Positions 1-7,218 of a DNA stretch of 10,441 nt are shown here, in pieces. Within the stretch, counting starts at the first letter, position 1. Every line of letters begins with the position of its first letter. The stretch lies in assembly GCA_937901335.1 (NCBI GenBank), contig CALCHC010000061.1, forward strand, positions 1 through 10,441. The letters run 5' to 3'. Both the position numbers and the translations under genes were made by a program. Source of the stretch: an uncultured Phascolarctobacterium sp. (lineage in GTDB: Bacteria; Bacillota; Negativicutes; Acidaminococcales; Acidaminococcaceae). The notes beneath the pieces are model-generated. The model ran no database searches, was not told the DNA's origin, and worked only from the letters and a program-made list of their open reading frames with translations.

Positions 1-15
1 ACGTTATGAACGGAA

Positions 16-41
16 AAGCGGCATGATTGCTCATGCCGCTT
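16..41 (-). terminator. Rho-independent terminator after the thiM-thiE-ybaK-racemase cluster
   Basis: A perfect 11-bp inverted repeat (16-26 with 31-41) encloses a 4-base loop. Read on the minus strand it is followed by a short T run (TTTT at 17-14) and then TTC-rich sequence, so the U-tract is modest. It lies about 50 bp beyond the racemase stop codon and is the first strong hairpin there. A weaker 5-bp hairpin at about 74-87 has no U-tract and is not called. Confidence 0.6.
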
Positions 42-92
42 CATGAAAACATTTTATACTGTTTTATTGGACCGCCCCGACGGGAGCTTTTA

Positions 93-812
93 TTATTTTA
101 CTTCGTCATAAAGTGCTTTAACAGTAGCGTCTACCAATGCACCAATACTGGAAACGGATTTCTCTTGGGGCAAGCCGGAAGCATCGTAACCAAGAGGAAG
201 CTCAGTGCAAGCGGTCATAACAGGCAAATCACGTTCTGCCCAAAGTTCCTCAACCAACTCTTTGCAAAGAGCACCTGCTTCTGCCATTTTATTAGCTTTA
301 ACAAGGTTAATAACTTCTTGGGATTTATCACTTTGTTCTTCGTTGGGAATGTACAAGGTGAAGTTGTACTTTTCTGCTACTTTTTGGTAGATGCCGGTAG
401 CACGAGTACCTTTAGTGGAAAGCATCCACGCACCTTCCGGAGAAAGGCGTTGAGCTGCCAATACAGTTTCTTCAACGATGTGCACTAAGGGCACAGGCAG
501 TTCTTCTTTAAATTGATCAATGAAGAAGTGTGCAGTGTTGCAGGGTACGGAAAGTACATCTGCACCCATTTCGCACAGTTGCAGTAAGTTCTTTTTCAAT
601 CTGGGCAACGGGCTTTCACCTGCACCGAAGATTGCAGTGCTACGGTCAGGAGTTTCGCAGTCACCAATCATATATACTACGGGATGTTCTTGGTCAACAT
701 TTGCAGGACATTTCACTGCCAATTGACGCAGGAATTCTGCTGCTGCTGCAGGACCCATGCCACCAAGAACGCCTAATTTTTTACCGTTCTTTACAAATTT
801 AACTTCGCTCAT
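93..812 (-). CDS. Aspartate/glutamate racemase family protein
   Basis: A 239-residue cytoplasmic protein of the Asp/Glu racemase superfamily, the PLP-independent two-cysteine amino acid racemases. The N-terminus carries the family signature GGMGP at 17-21. The two expected catalytic cysteines are Cys91 (in VPCNTAH) and Cys202 (in TACTELPL), spaced as in aspartate racemases and broad-specificity RacX/YgeA-type enzymes. Length is normal for the family. Start: ATG at 812, with GGAAGG 8 bases upstream. It is the last gene of the cluster, 15 bp behind the YbaK-like gene. Known of the family: it interconverts L- and D-amino acids, often for peptidoglycan or biofilm-related D-amino acids. The substrate cannot be read from sequence. 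Aspartate is the default guess, and a broad-specificity racemase is the main alternative. Confidence 0.88.
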   Translation of the reverse strand: MSEVKFVKNGKKLGVLGGMGPAAAAEFLRQLAVKCPANVDQEHPVVYMIGDCETPDRSTAIFGAGESPLPRLKKNLLQLCEMGADVLSVPCNTAHFFIDQFKEELPVPLVHIVEETVLAAQRLSPEGAWMLSTKGTRATGIYQKVAEKYNFTLYIPNEEQSDKSQEVINLVKANKMAEAGALCKELVEELWAERDLPVMTACTELPLGYDASGLPQEKSVSSIGALVDATVKALYDEVK

Positions 813-827
813 AATCTTAGCCTTCCT

Positions 828-1304
828 TTATTCGTTCCAGCCTTTGCACAGGTCTACCCAACCTTGGCAGTTGCAGGAATATTTTTCCAGTTCTTCCGGG
901 TTAAGTTCAATAGCACTGTTGGAGCTACCACAAGCCGGGAAGAAAGTAGTAAAGCGTTTCAAAGAAACGTCCAAGTAAACCTTAACGCCTTCGTTAATGC
1001 CAAAGGGGCAAACGCCACCAATAGCATGACCAATCATAGGCTCTACTTCTTCTGCGCTAAGCATTTTTGCTTTTGCACCAAAGAAGTGCTTATATTTAGC
1101 GTTATCAATTTTTGCATCGCCTGCACAAACGATAAGCACGCATTCCTCGCCTACTTTGAAGGACAAGGTTTTAGCAATGCGCGCAGGTTCACAGCCTGCA
1201 GCTTGGGCAGCCAGCTCTACAGTAGCACTGGAGGTTGCAAATTCGATAACTCTATCTTCCATATTAAATTCTTTAAAATAAGCACGAACTTTCTCGATAG
1301 ACAA
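828..1304 (-). CDS. YbaK/EbsC-family aminoacyl-tRNA deacylase
   Basis: A 158-residue single-domain protein of the YbaK/ProX/EbsC family. Members act in trans to hydrolyse mischarged tRNAs such as Cys-tRNA(Pro) or Ala-tRNA(Pro). The conserved lysine of the active site corresponds to Lys45 in AKTLSFK (44-50). The hallmark glycine-rich GGVCPFG is at 96-102, and ACGSSNSAIEL near 124-134 matches the C-terminal block. The start codon is TTG at 1302-1304. It is preceded 7 bases upstream by GGAGG (1316-1312), and the next ATG (residue 15) would remove conserved N-terminal sequence. It lies 15 bp behind thiE and 15 bp ahead of the racemase, so it is probably co-transcribed with both. Which mischarged tRNA it clears is unknown, and the link to thiamine genes is not obvious. 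Confidence 0.9.
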   Translation of the reverse strand: MSIEKVRAYFKEFNMEDRVIEFATSSATVELAAQAAGCEPARIAKTLSFKVGEECVLIVCAGDAKIDNAKYKHFFGAKAKMLSAEEVEPMIGHAIGGVCPFGINEGVKVYLDVSLKRFTTFFPACGSSNSAIELNPEELEKYSCNCQGWVDLCKGWNE

Positions 1305-1311
1305 AGTAATG

Positions 1312-1316
1312 CCTCC
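1312..1316 (-). promoter_or_regulatory. Ribosome binding site fixing the TTG start of the YbaK-like gene
   Basis: GGAGG read on the minus strand lies 7 bases before TTG at 1304. No in-frame ATG lies near it, so this site decides the start. It sits in the 15-bp gap after the thiE stop. Confidence 0.75.
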
Positions 1317-1319
1317 GTT

Positions 1320-1949
1320 CTAAATGTTGTTTTTAATTTTGACGAACTCTTGGGTAACTGCAGCTACATCCTCCGCACCAAGAATAGCGCGTACAATGGC
1401 AATGCCTTCTACGCCCGTAGCAAGAACGTCTTTTGCATTAGTCAAATCAACGCCACCTATGCCAACAATGGGCACATCAACCGCACGGCGGATAGCAGCA
1501 AGACCGTCCAAACCCAACGCAGTTACTTTTGCCTTAGTAGTTGTTGCATAAACTGCACCACAGCCTAAATAATCTGCACCAGCTTCAATAGCTTTGCGTG
1601 CTTCCTCAGGGTTATGGGCAGATACGCCAATGATGTAATCGTCACCCAACACTTCACGTGCAACATTACAAGGAATATCCTCTTGACCAATATGCACGCC
1701 TGCAGCCTTAACTGCAATGGCAATATCAAGTCTATCATCAATAATTAAGGGTACGTTGTATTTATCGCAAAGCTTTTTCAGAGCAAGAGCTTCTGCGTAA
1801 ATCTTGCCACCTTCTGCATTTTTCTCACGATATTGCACTAAAGTGACACCATTTTGAAGTGCTTCTTCAACTACAGGTAATAGTTCTTTACCTTTTAATG
1901 CAACTTCGTCAGTTACAAGATAGATGCTATAATCAATCTTTGCCTTCAT
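1320..1949 (-). CDS. thiE: Thiamine phosphate synthase
   Basis: A 209-residue TIM-barrel enzyme joining hydroxymethylpyrimidine diphosphate and hydroxyethylthiazole phosphate to give thiamine monophosphate in the cytoplasm. Visible motifs in order: VQYREK (38-43), LIIDDRLDIA (68-77) binding the pyrimidine diphosphate and Mg, GVHIGQED (84-91), GVSAHN (108-113), GAVYATTTK (131-139) and the phosphate-binding VGIGGV (162-167). In many ThiE proteins the 131-139 block reads G-x-x-[FY]-P-T-x-T-K. Here an alanine stands at the proline position, and the rest of the block is intact. Length is normal. ATG at 1949 follows the thiM stop by one base, with GAAAGG inside the end of thiM as ribosome binding site, so translation is probably coupled. 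thiD and thiL are not in the window. Confidence 0.95.
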   Translation of the reverse strand: MKAKIDYSIYLVTDEVALKGKELLPVVEEALQNGVTLVQYREKNAEGGKIYAEALALKKLCDKYNVPLIIDDRLDIAIAVKAAGVHIGQEDIPCNVAREVLGDDYIIGVSAHNPEEARKAIEAGADYLGCGAVYATTTKAKVTALGLDGLAAIRRAVDVPIVGIGGVDLTNAKDVLATGVEGIAIVRAILGAEDVAAVTQEFVKIKNNI

Positions 1950-1950
1950 T

Positions 1951-2775
1951 TTAGTTTTGCCTTTCAGGATTCAGGTTGATTACGTTCCATTTAGTGGTAA
2001 CGTGGTAAACTGCATCCACCAAGCGTACTTTGAACATACCGGGGCCATCTTTCTTTTCCAGGAAGTTAGCAGCAAGTTCTGCACTTTGACCCATAACTAC
2101 TACGCCAAGAGCAGCAGCAGCCAGCATATCGTTAGTTACTGCAGAACAGCAACCACACAAAGTGGAAGTCATGCAACCGCTACCGGTAATATCTTCCAAA
2201 AGCGGATGACCATTGTTCAAAACGATGCCTTGCTTGCCGTTGCTGATGCTATCTACCGCACCGGTAACAGCAAATATGCAACCAAATTTAGCAGCTGCGT
2301 CTTTAGCAAGCTTTAAGCCCTCCCCTTCTTCAGTAGGTTCGGTAATATTATCTACGCCGTAACCGTCAACTTCGCCGTTGAACAAAGCGGAGCATTCACT
2401 AAAGTTACCACGCACAATGCTAATGTATTTCTTTTCCAAAAGCATCAACGCAAATCTTAAACGCATGGTGGAGCTCATTACGCCAACAGGATCTAAGATT
2501 ACAGGGATACCTGCTTCTTTTGCCAGCATTGCAGCTTTTTCCATAGCAATCATTTTGTTAAAGCTAAAGGTACCCAAGTTCAGAACGAGAGCATCTGCGT
2601 TACTTGCAATTTCTTCAACTTCTTCAGGCTCATCTGCCATAACAGGAGAAGCACCTGCTGCCAGAGCAATGTCTGCACAGCTTTCAGCAGTAACATAATT
2701 AGTAATATGATGAATGACAGGCTTTTGTCTACGCAGCTTGTCAATAATTTCGCCAAATTGAGTTTTTAAATCCAT
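1951..2775 (-). CDS. thiM: Hydroxyethylthiazole kinase
   Basis: A 274-residue ribokinase-like kinase phosphorylating 4-methyl-5-(2-hydroxyethyl)thiazole, a salvage step feeding ThiE. Motifs: PVIHHITNYVTA (19-30) for substrate binding, ASPVMA (42-47), LNLGT (65-69), LDPVG (94-98), RGNFSE (122-127), TGAVD (171-175) and ITGSGCMTS (196-204), where Cys201 is the conserved active-site cysteine next to the anion hole. Length is typical. ATG at 2775 has AGGAG 7 bases upstream. The ribosome binding site sits one base after the T run of the tkt terminator, so there is no space for a private promoter downstream of that hairpin and none for a TPP riboswitch. Together with thiE this is a salvage pair, not a de novo thiazole pathway. 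Confidence 0.95.
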   Translation of the reverse strand: MDLKTQFGEIIDKLRRQKPVIHHITNYVTAESCADIALAAGASPVMADEPEEVEEIASNADALVLNLGTFSFNKMIAMEKAAMLAKEAGIPVILDPVGVMSSTMRLRFALMLLEKKYISIVRGNFSECSALFNGEVDGYGVDNITEPTEEGEGLKLAKDAAAKFGCIFAVTGAVDSISNGKQGIVLNNGHPLLEDITGSGCMTSTLCGCCSAVTNDMLAAAALGVVVMGQSAELAANFLEKKDGPGMFKVRLVDAVYHVTTKWNVINLNPERQN

Positions 2776-2787
2776 GTTATACTCCTA

Positions 2788-2819
2788 AAAAACCCCGACG
2801 CTTGCACATCGGGGTTTTT
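2788..2819 (-). terminator. Terminator of tkt, possibly an attenuator for thiM
   Basis: The core stem pairs 2793-2800 with 2807-2814 (8 bp including one G-U) around a 6-base loop. It is extended by five A-T pairs, giving up to 13 bp. On the minus strand it ends in a run of T's that leads within one base into the thiM ribosome binding site AGGAG. It is 20 bp beyond the tkt stop. Because A and T runs flank both sides, it would also work on the plus strand, but no plus-strand gene ends there. Confidence 0.85.
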
Positions 2820-2838
2820 ATTTTTAATTAGGTGTTGA

Positions 2839-4827
2839 TTATTTAAGTACTTCGTGTACTTTAGCTACAACATTTTCAACGGTGAAGCCATATTTTTCCA
2901 TCAGCAAATCGCCAGGTGCGGAAGCGCCAAAGGTGGTGATGCCGATTGCATTGTTTTCGTTACCGGTGTAACGGCTCCAGCCGTAAGGTACACCAGCTTC
3001 GATAGCAATTTTAGCTACGCCAGCAGGAAGTACTGCTTCTTTATATTCTGCACCTTGTTTTTCGAAAGCATCCCAGCTGGGCATGGATACTACGGATACA
3101 TCGATGCCTTCTTCAGCCAATTTAGCTTGTGCTTCGAGAGCAAGGTGTACTTCACTACCAGTACCGATGAGGATTGCTTTAGCTTCTGCTTTTGCAGGGC
3201 TAAGAACATAAGCGCCTTTGTATGCGTTTGCATGAACAACTTCTGCATAGTCGTGGAGTACCGGCAATTTTTGACGGCTCAAGAGCAAGCAGGTAGGTTG
3301 TTTAAGGTTGAGGCAAGCTTGTTGCCAAGCAGTTGCGGTTTCCAAAGCGTCAGCAGGACGAATTACGCTAACGTTAGGAATTAAGCGCAAGCCCATAGTG
3401 GTTTCGATAGGTTGGTGAGTCGGACCATCTTCGCCCAATGCGATGCTATCGTGAGTGAGAACGTAGATTACACGTTGACCCATCAATGCAGACATACGGA
3501 TTGCAGGACGGAGGAAGTCAGCGAATACCAAGAAGGTGCCACCGAACGGAATGAAACCGCCGTGGAGAGCAATACCGTTCATTACAACGCCCATAGCATG
3601 TTCGCGTACACCATAGTGGATGTTACGGCCAGCTCTGTCTTCTTTGGAGAAGAAGCCTTCAGCGTTGATGATGGTTTTGTTGGAAGGACCAAGGTCAGCA
3701 CTACCGCCTACCAATTCAGGCAATTGCATAGCGAGTTTTTGGATGATTTCGCCGGAAGCTTCACGAGTTGCAGTTTTAGCAGTTTCTTTGAAGATAGCTT
3801 CCAAGGATTCCAAATTAACCATGAATTTATCATCAATACGATTGTTCAATTCTTGTGCAAGTTCAGGATAAGCTACTGCATAAGCTTCGAGTTTATCATT
3901 CCAAGCTTTTTGAGCTGCTGCGCAAGCAGGAAGTTTAGCTGCAAAGCGAGCTGCAACTTCTTCGGGAACGTAGAACATTTTTTCCGGATCCCAACCAGCA
4001 TTTTCTTTAGTAGCTTTCAATGCGTCAGCACCGAGGGGTTCGCCGTGGCAAGAAGCTTTGTCTTGTTTGGGGCTACCATAACCGATATGGGTGCGAACGA
4101 TAATCAAGGAAGGATGTTCGGTATCTGCTTGAGCTTCTTTAATAGCAGCTTCCATAGCTTCAACGTCTTCGGAATCAGCTACGCGCAGTACTTGCCAGCC
4201 ATAAGCTTTGAAACGCATTTCAACGTCTTCGCTGAATGCGCAATCAGTGCTACCTTCGATGGTAATTTTGTTATCGTCATATAAGTAAATGAGTTTGCCA
4301 AGACCTAAGGTACCAGCCAAGGAAGCAGCTTCACAGGAAACGCCTTCCATCAAGTCACCGTCAGAGGTGATGCCGTAGGTATAGTGGTCTACAACTGCAA
4401 ATTCAGGTTTGTTGTAACGAGCTGCCAGCATAGCTTCTGCCATAGCAAAGCCTACGCCCATAGCAAAGCCGTGACCCAAAGGACCGGTGGACGCATCTAC
4501 ACCAGGAGTGTGGCCGTTTTCCGGATGACCGGGAGTTTTGCTGCCCCATTGACGGAAGTTTTTGAGTTCTTCCATGGGAAGGTCATATCCAGCAACGTGG
4601 AGCATAGCGTACATCAAAGCACTGCCATGACCAGGAGAAAGAATGAAACGGTCGCGGTTAAACCAGTTCGGGTCTGCGGGATTGTAGTTCATGAAACGAT
4701 CCCAAATAGTATACATCAAGGGAGCTGTGCCCAAGGGGAAACCGGGATGGCCGGATTTAGCTTTTTCTACTTGGTCAGCTGCCAAAAAACGCAGAGTATT
4801 AACACAAGCTTGGTCGATTGTTTGCAT
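2839..4827 (-). CDS. tkt: Transketolase
   Basis: A full-length 662-residue thiamine-diphosphate and Mg dependent enzyme of the non-oxidative pentose phosphate pathway. It moves two-carbon ketol units between sugar phosphates in the cytoplasm. N-terminal PP domain: SGHPG (25-29), SPGHGSAL (64-71), GPLGHG (115-120), and the ThDP motif from SDGDLMEG (155-162) to Asn186 in YDDNK. GSPKQDKASCHGEPLG (251-266) holds the conserved His261. Central PYR domain: VREHAMG (407-413) with catalytic Glu409, and the EDGPTHQP motif (466-473) with His471. The C-terminal domain runs from about 530 to the end. Start ATG at 4827 is preceded 9 bases upstream by GGAGG. It has its own promoter, and the thiamine salvage genes that serve its cofactor lie directly downstream. 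Confidence 0.97.
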   Translation of the reverse strand: MQTIDQACVNTLRFLAADQVEKAKSGHPGFPLGTAPLMYTIWDRFMNYNPADPNWFNRDRFILSPGHGSALMYAMLHVAGYDLPMEELKNFRQWGSKTPGHPENGHTPGVDASTGPLGHGFAMGVGFAMAEAMLAARYNKPEFAVVDHYTYGITSDGDLMEGVSCEAASLAGTLGLGKLIYLYDDNKITIEGSTDCAFSEDVEMRFKAYGWQVLRVADSEDVEAMEAAIKEAQADTEHPSLIIVRTHIGYGSPKQDKASCHGEPLGADALKATKENAGWDPEKMFYVPEEVAARFAAKLPACAAAQKAWNDKLEAYAVAYPELAQELNNRIDDKFMVNLESLEAIFKETAKTATREASGEIIQKLAMQLPELVGGSADLGPSNKTIINAEGFFSKEDRAGRNIHYGVREHAMGVVMNGIALHGGFIPFGGTFLVFADFLRPAIRMSALMGQRVIYVLTHDSIALGEDGPTHQPIETTMGLRLIPNVSVIRPADALETATAWQQACLNLKQPTCLLLSRQKLPVLHDYAEVVHANAYKGAYVLSPAKAEAKAILIGTGSEVHLALEAQAKLAEEGIDVSVVSMPSWDAFEKQGAEYKEAVLPAGVAKIAIEAGVPYGWSRYTGNENNAIGITTFGASAPGDLLMEKYGFTVENVVAKVHEVLK

Positions 4828-4865
4828 TGAGAAAAACCTCCAATACTGTACTATAATTCCCTATT

Positions 4866-4894
4866 ATTATATCACCATAGGAACTACAGTGCAA
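4866..4894 (-). promoter_or_regulatory. Sigma70-type promoter of tkt with extended -10
   Basis: A perfect -10 TATAAT (4871-4866) carries the extended element TGA directly before it. A weak -35 TTGCAC lies at 4894-4889, with 17-bp spacing. The predicted start near 4859 gives a leader of about 32 nt, too short for a TPP riboswitch. It lies between the EF-G terminator and the tkt ribosome binding site. Confidence 0.7.
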
Positions 4895-4937
4895 AGATTT
4901 TGCATAGTTTTGTCATAAAAATAAACGCTTGCACTAG

Positions 4938-4970
4938 AAAAAATACAGCCTGCCGTCAGACAGGCTGTAT
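4938..4970 (-). terminator. Terminator of the EF-G-like gene
   Basis: A perfect 10-bp stem (4943-4952 with 4961-4970) and an 8-base loop are followed on the minus strand by six T's (4943-4938, the first overlapping the stem). It starts 12 bp beyond the stop codon at 4982. This is a textbook Rho-independent terminator. Confidence 0.92.
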
Positions 4971-4981
4971 AGTTTGTTTAA

Positions 4982-7045
4982 TTATGCTTCTTTACGGTCA
5001 GCAATGATTTTTTCTGCCATTTTAGCGGGAACATCTTCGTAGTGGTCAAATTTCATTTCGAAGGTGCCCAAGCCTTGGGTCAGAGCACGCAGGTCAACTG
5101 CGTATTCGGAGATTTCAGCATACGGAACTTGTGCAGTTACAACGCTCATGCCTTCTTCTACAGATTGCATACCGAGGATACGACCGCGTTTGGAGTTGAG
5201 GTCACCAATTACGTCGCCCATCATGGAATCAGCGCAGGTTACTTCCAGATTGTATACGGGCTCGAGAAGTACGGGTTTGGACATTTCCATAGCTTTTTTG
5301 AACGCGATGTTGGAAGCAGTTTTGAACGCCATTTCAGAGGAGTCAACAGTGTGGTAAGAACCATCAATCAAAGTGATGCGCATATCAACTACAGGATAGC
5401 CAGCGAGGATACCTTTTTCCATTGCTTCACGCATACCTTTTTCAACTGCAGGGATGTATTGACGAGGAACAGCGCCACCGAAGATTTTATCAACGAATTC
5501 GAAGCCGCCTCCAGGGGGCAACGGTTCCATAGTAATTTTAACGTGACCATATTGACCATGACCACCGGATTGTTTTTTATGTTTGCCTTCAACTTCTGCT
5601 CTACCACGGATGGTTTCACGGTATTCGATGATGGGAGCTCTCAAGTCAGCTTCTACACCAAATTTACGTTGCATACGTTCCATGATAATTTCGATGTGTT
5701 GGTCGCCCATACCGGAAATCAAGGTTTCTTTGGTTACAGGGTTTTTGGTAACGATGATGGTCGGATCTTCGTCCATCAAACGAGTCAATGCAGCAGAGAT
5801 TTTGTCTTCGTCGCCTTTTTTCTTAGCATAGATTGCGCGAGTGTACATCGGCAGCGGGAATGCGATGGGCGGGAATTCAACGTGTGCAGCATTTTTGTCG
5901 CAGAGGGTGTCACCAGTGGAGGTGAATTGCAATTTAGCAACAACACCGATATCGCCTGCTACAACTTCTTTCATCGGGATTTGAGTTTTGCCGCGCATAG
6001 TGAAGATTGCGCCAATGCGTTCTTCTTCTTCACGACGGGAGTTGAATACTACGCTATCGCTCTTAATGGAGCCGGAGAATACACGGAAGAAGCTCAAACG
6101 GCCTACGAACGGGTCAGAGGTAGTTTTGAATACCAATGCGGACATCGGAGCGTTGGCGTCGCGTACTTCTTCTTCACCAGTTTCTTTATCCATAACGATA
6201 AAGTCGTTCAAAATTGCAGGATAGGTAAAGTCAACGATTGCGTTCATCAAACGGCCGAGACCGATATCTTTGTAAGCACTGCCACAAATCATCGGGAAGA
6301 TGGTAGCTTGACGGATACCTTTAATGAGGCATTTCATGATTTCTTCATCAGAAATGGTTTCGCCGTCCAGATAACGCATCATGCAATCATCGTCAGCTTC
6401 TACTGCTGCTTCAATCATTTTTTCGCGAGCTTCTTCAGCTGCTGCTTTATATTCTTCAGGAATTTCAATTTCGTCAGAGTCGTTACCGTTTGCACGATAA
6501 GCTTTCATTTTGTAAAGGTCGATTACGCCTTCAAAGTTTTCAGCGGTACCCAAGGGCAATTCAAGCGGAAGTACGCATTTGCCGAATTTGCCACGGAGGT
6601 TATCGAGAATGCTATCGAAATCAGCGTTTTCGCGGTCCATTTTATTTACGAAGATAATGCGGGGAAGGTTTGCTTCTTCCGCAAGTTTCCAGCATTGTTC
6701 AGTACCAACTTGTACGCCGGAAGTAGCGCAAACAACGATCAATGCGCTGTCTACTGCTCTAAATGCGCCTTTAACTTCTGCTACGAAGTCAGCAAAACCC
6801 GGAGTGTCGATGAAGTTGATTTTGGTGTTACGCCATTCAACCGGAGCCAAAGTAGCGTTTACGGAAACTTTGCGTTTAATTTCTTCCGGTTCATAGTCAG
6901 TGGTGGTAGCACCGTCTTCAACTTTGCACATTCTGGAGATAGCACCGGAACGGTACAGTAATGCTTCAGTTACAGACGTAGTTCCTGCTCCACCATGGCC
7001 CACAATGGCCACGTTTCTAATCTTATCGCCAGTATATTCTTTCAT
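4982..7045 (-). CDS. fusA: EF-G-like translation GTPase (EF-G2 type paralogue) with altered GTPase motifs
   Basis: A 687-residue protein with full EF-G domain order: G domain (1 to about 280), domain II (about 290-385), and domains III to V. It has the C-terminal blocks KQSGGHGQYGHV, PRQYIPAVEKG and SSEMAFK and ends near AEKIIADRKEA. These blocks match the EF-G-like family called EF-G2 better than the canonical str-operon EF-G, so the symbol follows family convention only. G4 NKMD (134-137) and G5 GSA (255-257) are intact. The P-loop reads GHGGAGTTS (16-24), with Thr22 where the invariant lysine belongs. Switch I has RKVSV (58-62) instead of RGITI, and switch II has DTPGF (80-84) with Phe84 replacing the catalytic histidine. 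ATG at 7045 with AGGGGG upstream is preferred over an in-frame TTG at 7069. It is transcribed alone. Role: probably ribosome translocation or a specialised variant of it. Confidence 0.93.
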   Translation of the reverse strand: MKEYTGDKIRNVAIVGHGGAGTTSVTEALLYRSGAISRMCKVEDGATTTDYEPEEIKRKVSVNATLAPVEWRNTKINFIDTPGFADFVAEVKGAFRAVDSALIVVCATSGVQVGTEQCWKLAEEANLPRIIFVNKMDRENADFDSILDNLRGKFGKCVLPLELPLGTAENFEGVIDLYKMKAYRANGNDSDEIEIPEEYKAAAEEAREKMIEAAVEADDDCMMRYLDGETISDEEIMKCLIKGIRQATIFPMICGSAYKDIGLGRLMNAIVDFTYPAILNDFIVMDKETGEEEVRDANAPMSALVFKTTSDPFVGRLSFFRVFSGSIKSDSVVFNSRREEEERIGAIFTMRGKTQIPMKEVVAGDIGVVAKLQFTSTGDTLCDKNAAHVEFPPIAFPLPMYTRAIYAKKKGDEDKISAALTRLMDEDPTIIVTKNPVTKETLISGMGDQHIEIIMERMQRKFGVEADLRAPIIEYRETIRGRAEVEGKHKKQSGGHGQYGHVKITMEPLPPGGGFEFVDKIFGGAVPRQYIPAVEKGMREAMEKGILAGYPVVDMRITLIDGSYHTVDSSEMAFKTASNIAFKKAMEMSKPVLLEPVYNLEVTCADSMMGDVIGDLNSKRGRILGMQSVEEGMSVVTAQVPYAEISEYAVDLRALTQGLGTFEMKFDHYEDVPAKMAEKIIADRKEA

Positions 7046-7050
7046 AAAAT

Positions 7051-7060
7051 CTTCCCCCTT
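7051..7060 (-). promoter_or_regulatory. Ribosome binding site deciding the ATG start of the EF-G-like gene
   Basis: AAGGGGGAAG on the minus strand precedes ATG at 7045 by 5 bases. An alternative in-frame TTG at 7069 has its own AGGAG (7084-7080) 10 bases upstream and would add eight residues. The ATG start matches where EF-G proteins normally begin, two turns before the first beta strand. Confidence 0.7.
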
Positions 7061-7152
7061 ACGGTTCAATATTTTGATACTCCTAAAATTCTACAATTCC
7101 TAATAAACTCCTCTATTTTTTCTTAAAAACTTTCTGTATACAATTTTTATCC

Positions 7153-7166
7153 TTACAATTGTAACA
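7153..7166 (-). promoter_or_regulatory. Putative extended -10 promoter of the EF-G-like gene with overlapping palindrome
   Basis: TGTTACAAT on the minus strand forms an extended -10 (TACAAT, 7163-7158, with TG one base upstream). The -35 region at the usual spacing is poor. A perfect 12-bp palindrome TTACAATTGTAA (7153-7164) covers the -10. The leader would be about 105 nt with no clear structured element. This is the best promoter candidate in the 140-bp gap, but it is tentative. Confidence 0.4.
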
Positions 7167-7176
7167 GATATTACAC

Positions 7177-7214
7177 AAAATAAAGAAAGCAGATAAGCCA
7201 TAGCCTATCTGCTT
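7177..7214 (-). terminator. Terminator of the glycosyltransferase gene
   Basis: A 10-bp stem with one G-U pair (7189-7198 with 7203-7212), extended by two A-T pairs, closes a 4-base loop. It is followed on the minus strand by a T-rich tract (TTTCTTTATTTT, 7188-7177). It begins a few bases after the stop codon at 7219. Confidence 0.85.
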
Positions 7215-7218
7215 AAAA

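Noticed and set aside
74..87. Small hairpin just after the racemase stop codon
   Set aside because: Only 5 bp including a U-G pair, with no U-tract on the minus strand. The better terminator is at 16-41.
2776..2900. TPP riboswitch upstream of thiM
   Set aside because: The gap to tkt is only 63 bp and is filled by the terminator hairpin. The conserved CTGAGA and downstream thi-box cores are not seen there.
3412..4284. Plus-strand open frame of 290 codons opposite transketolase
   Set aside because: Same reason: low-complexity, aromatic-rich antisense translation of a well-supported transketolase gene.
5042..6961. Plus-strand open frame of 639 codons opposite the EF-G-like gene
   Set aside because: It is an antisense shadow. 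The protein is Phe, Ser and Cys rich with no recognisable domain, has no ribosome binding site, and the minus strand carries a full EF-G. Codon bias in the real gene removes stops from the opposite frame.
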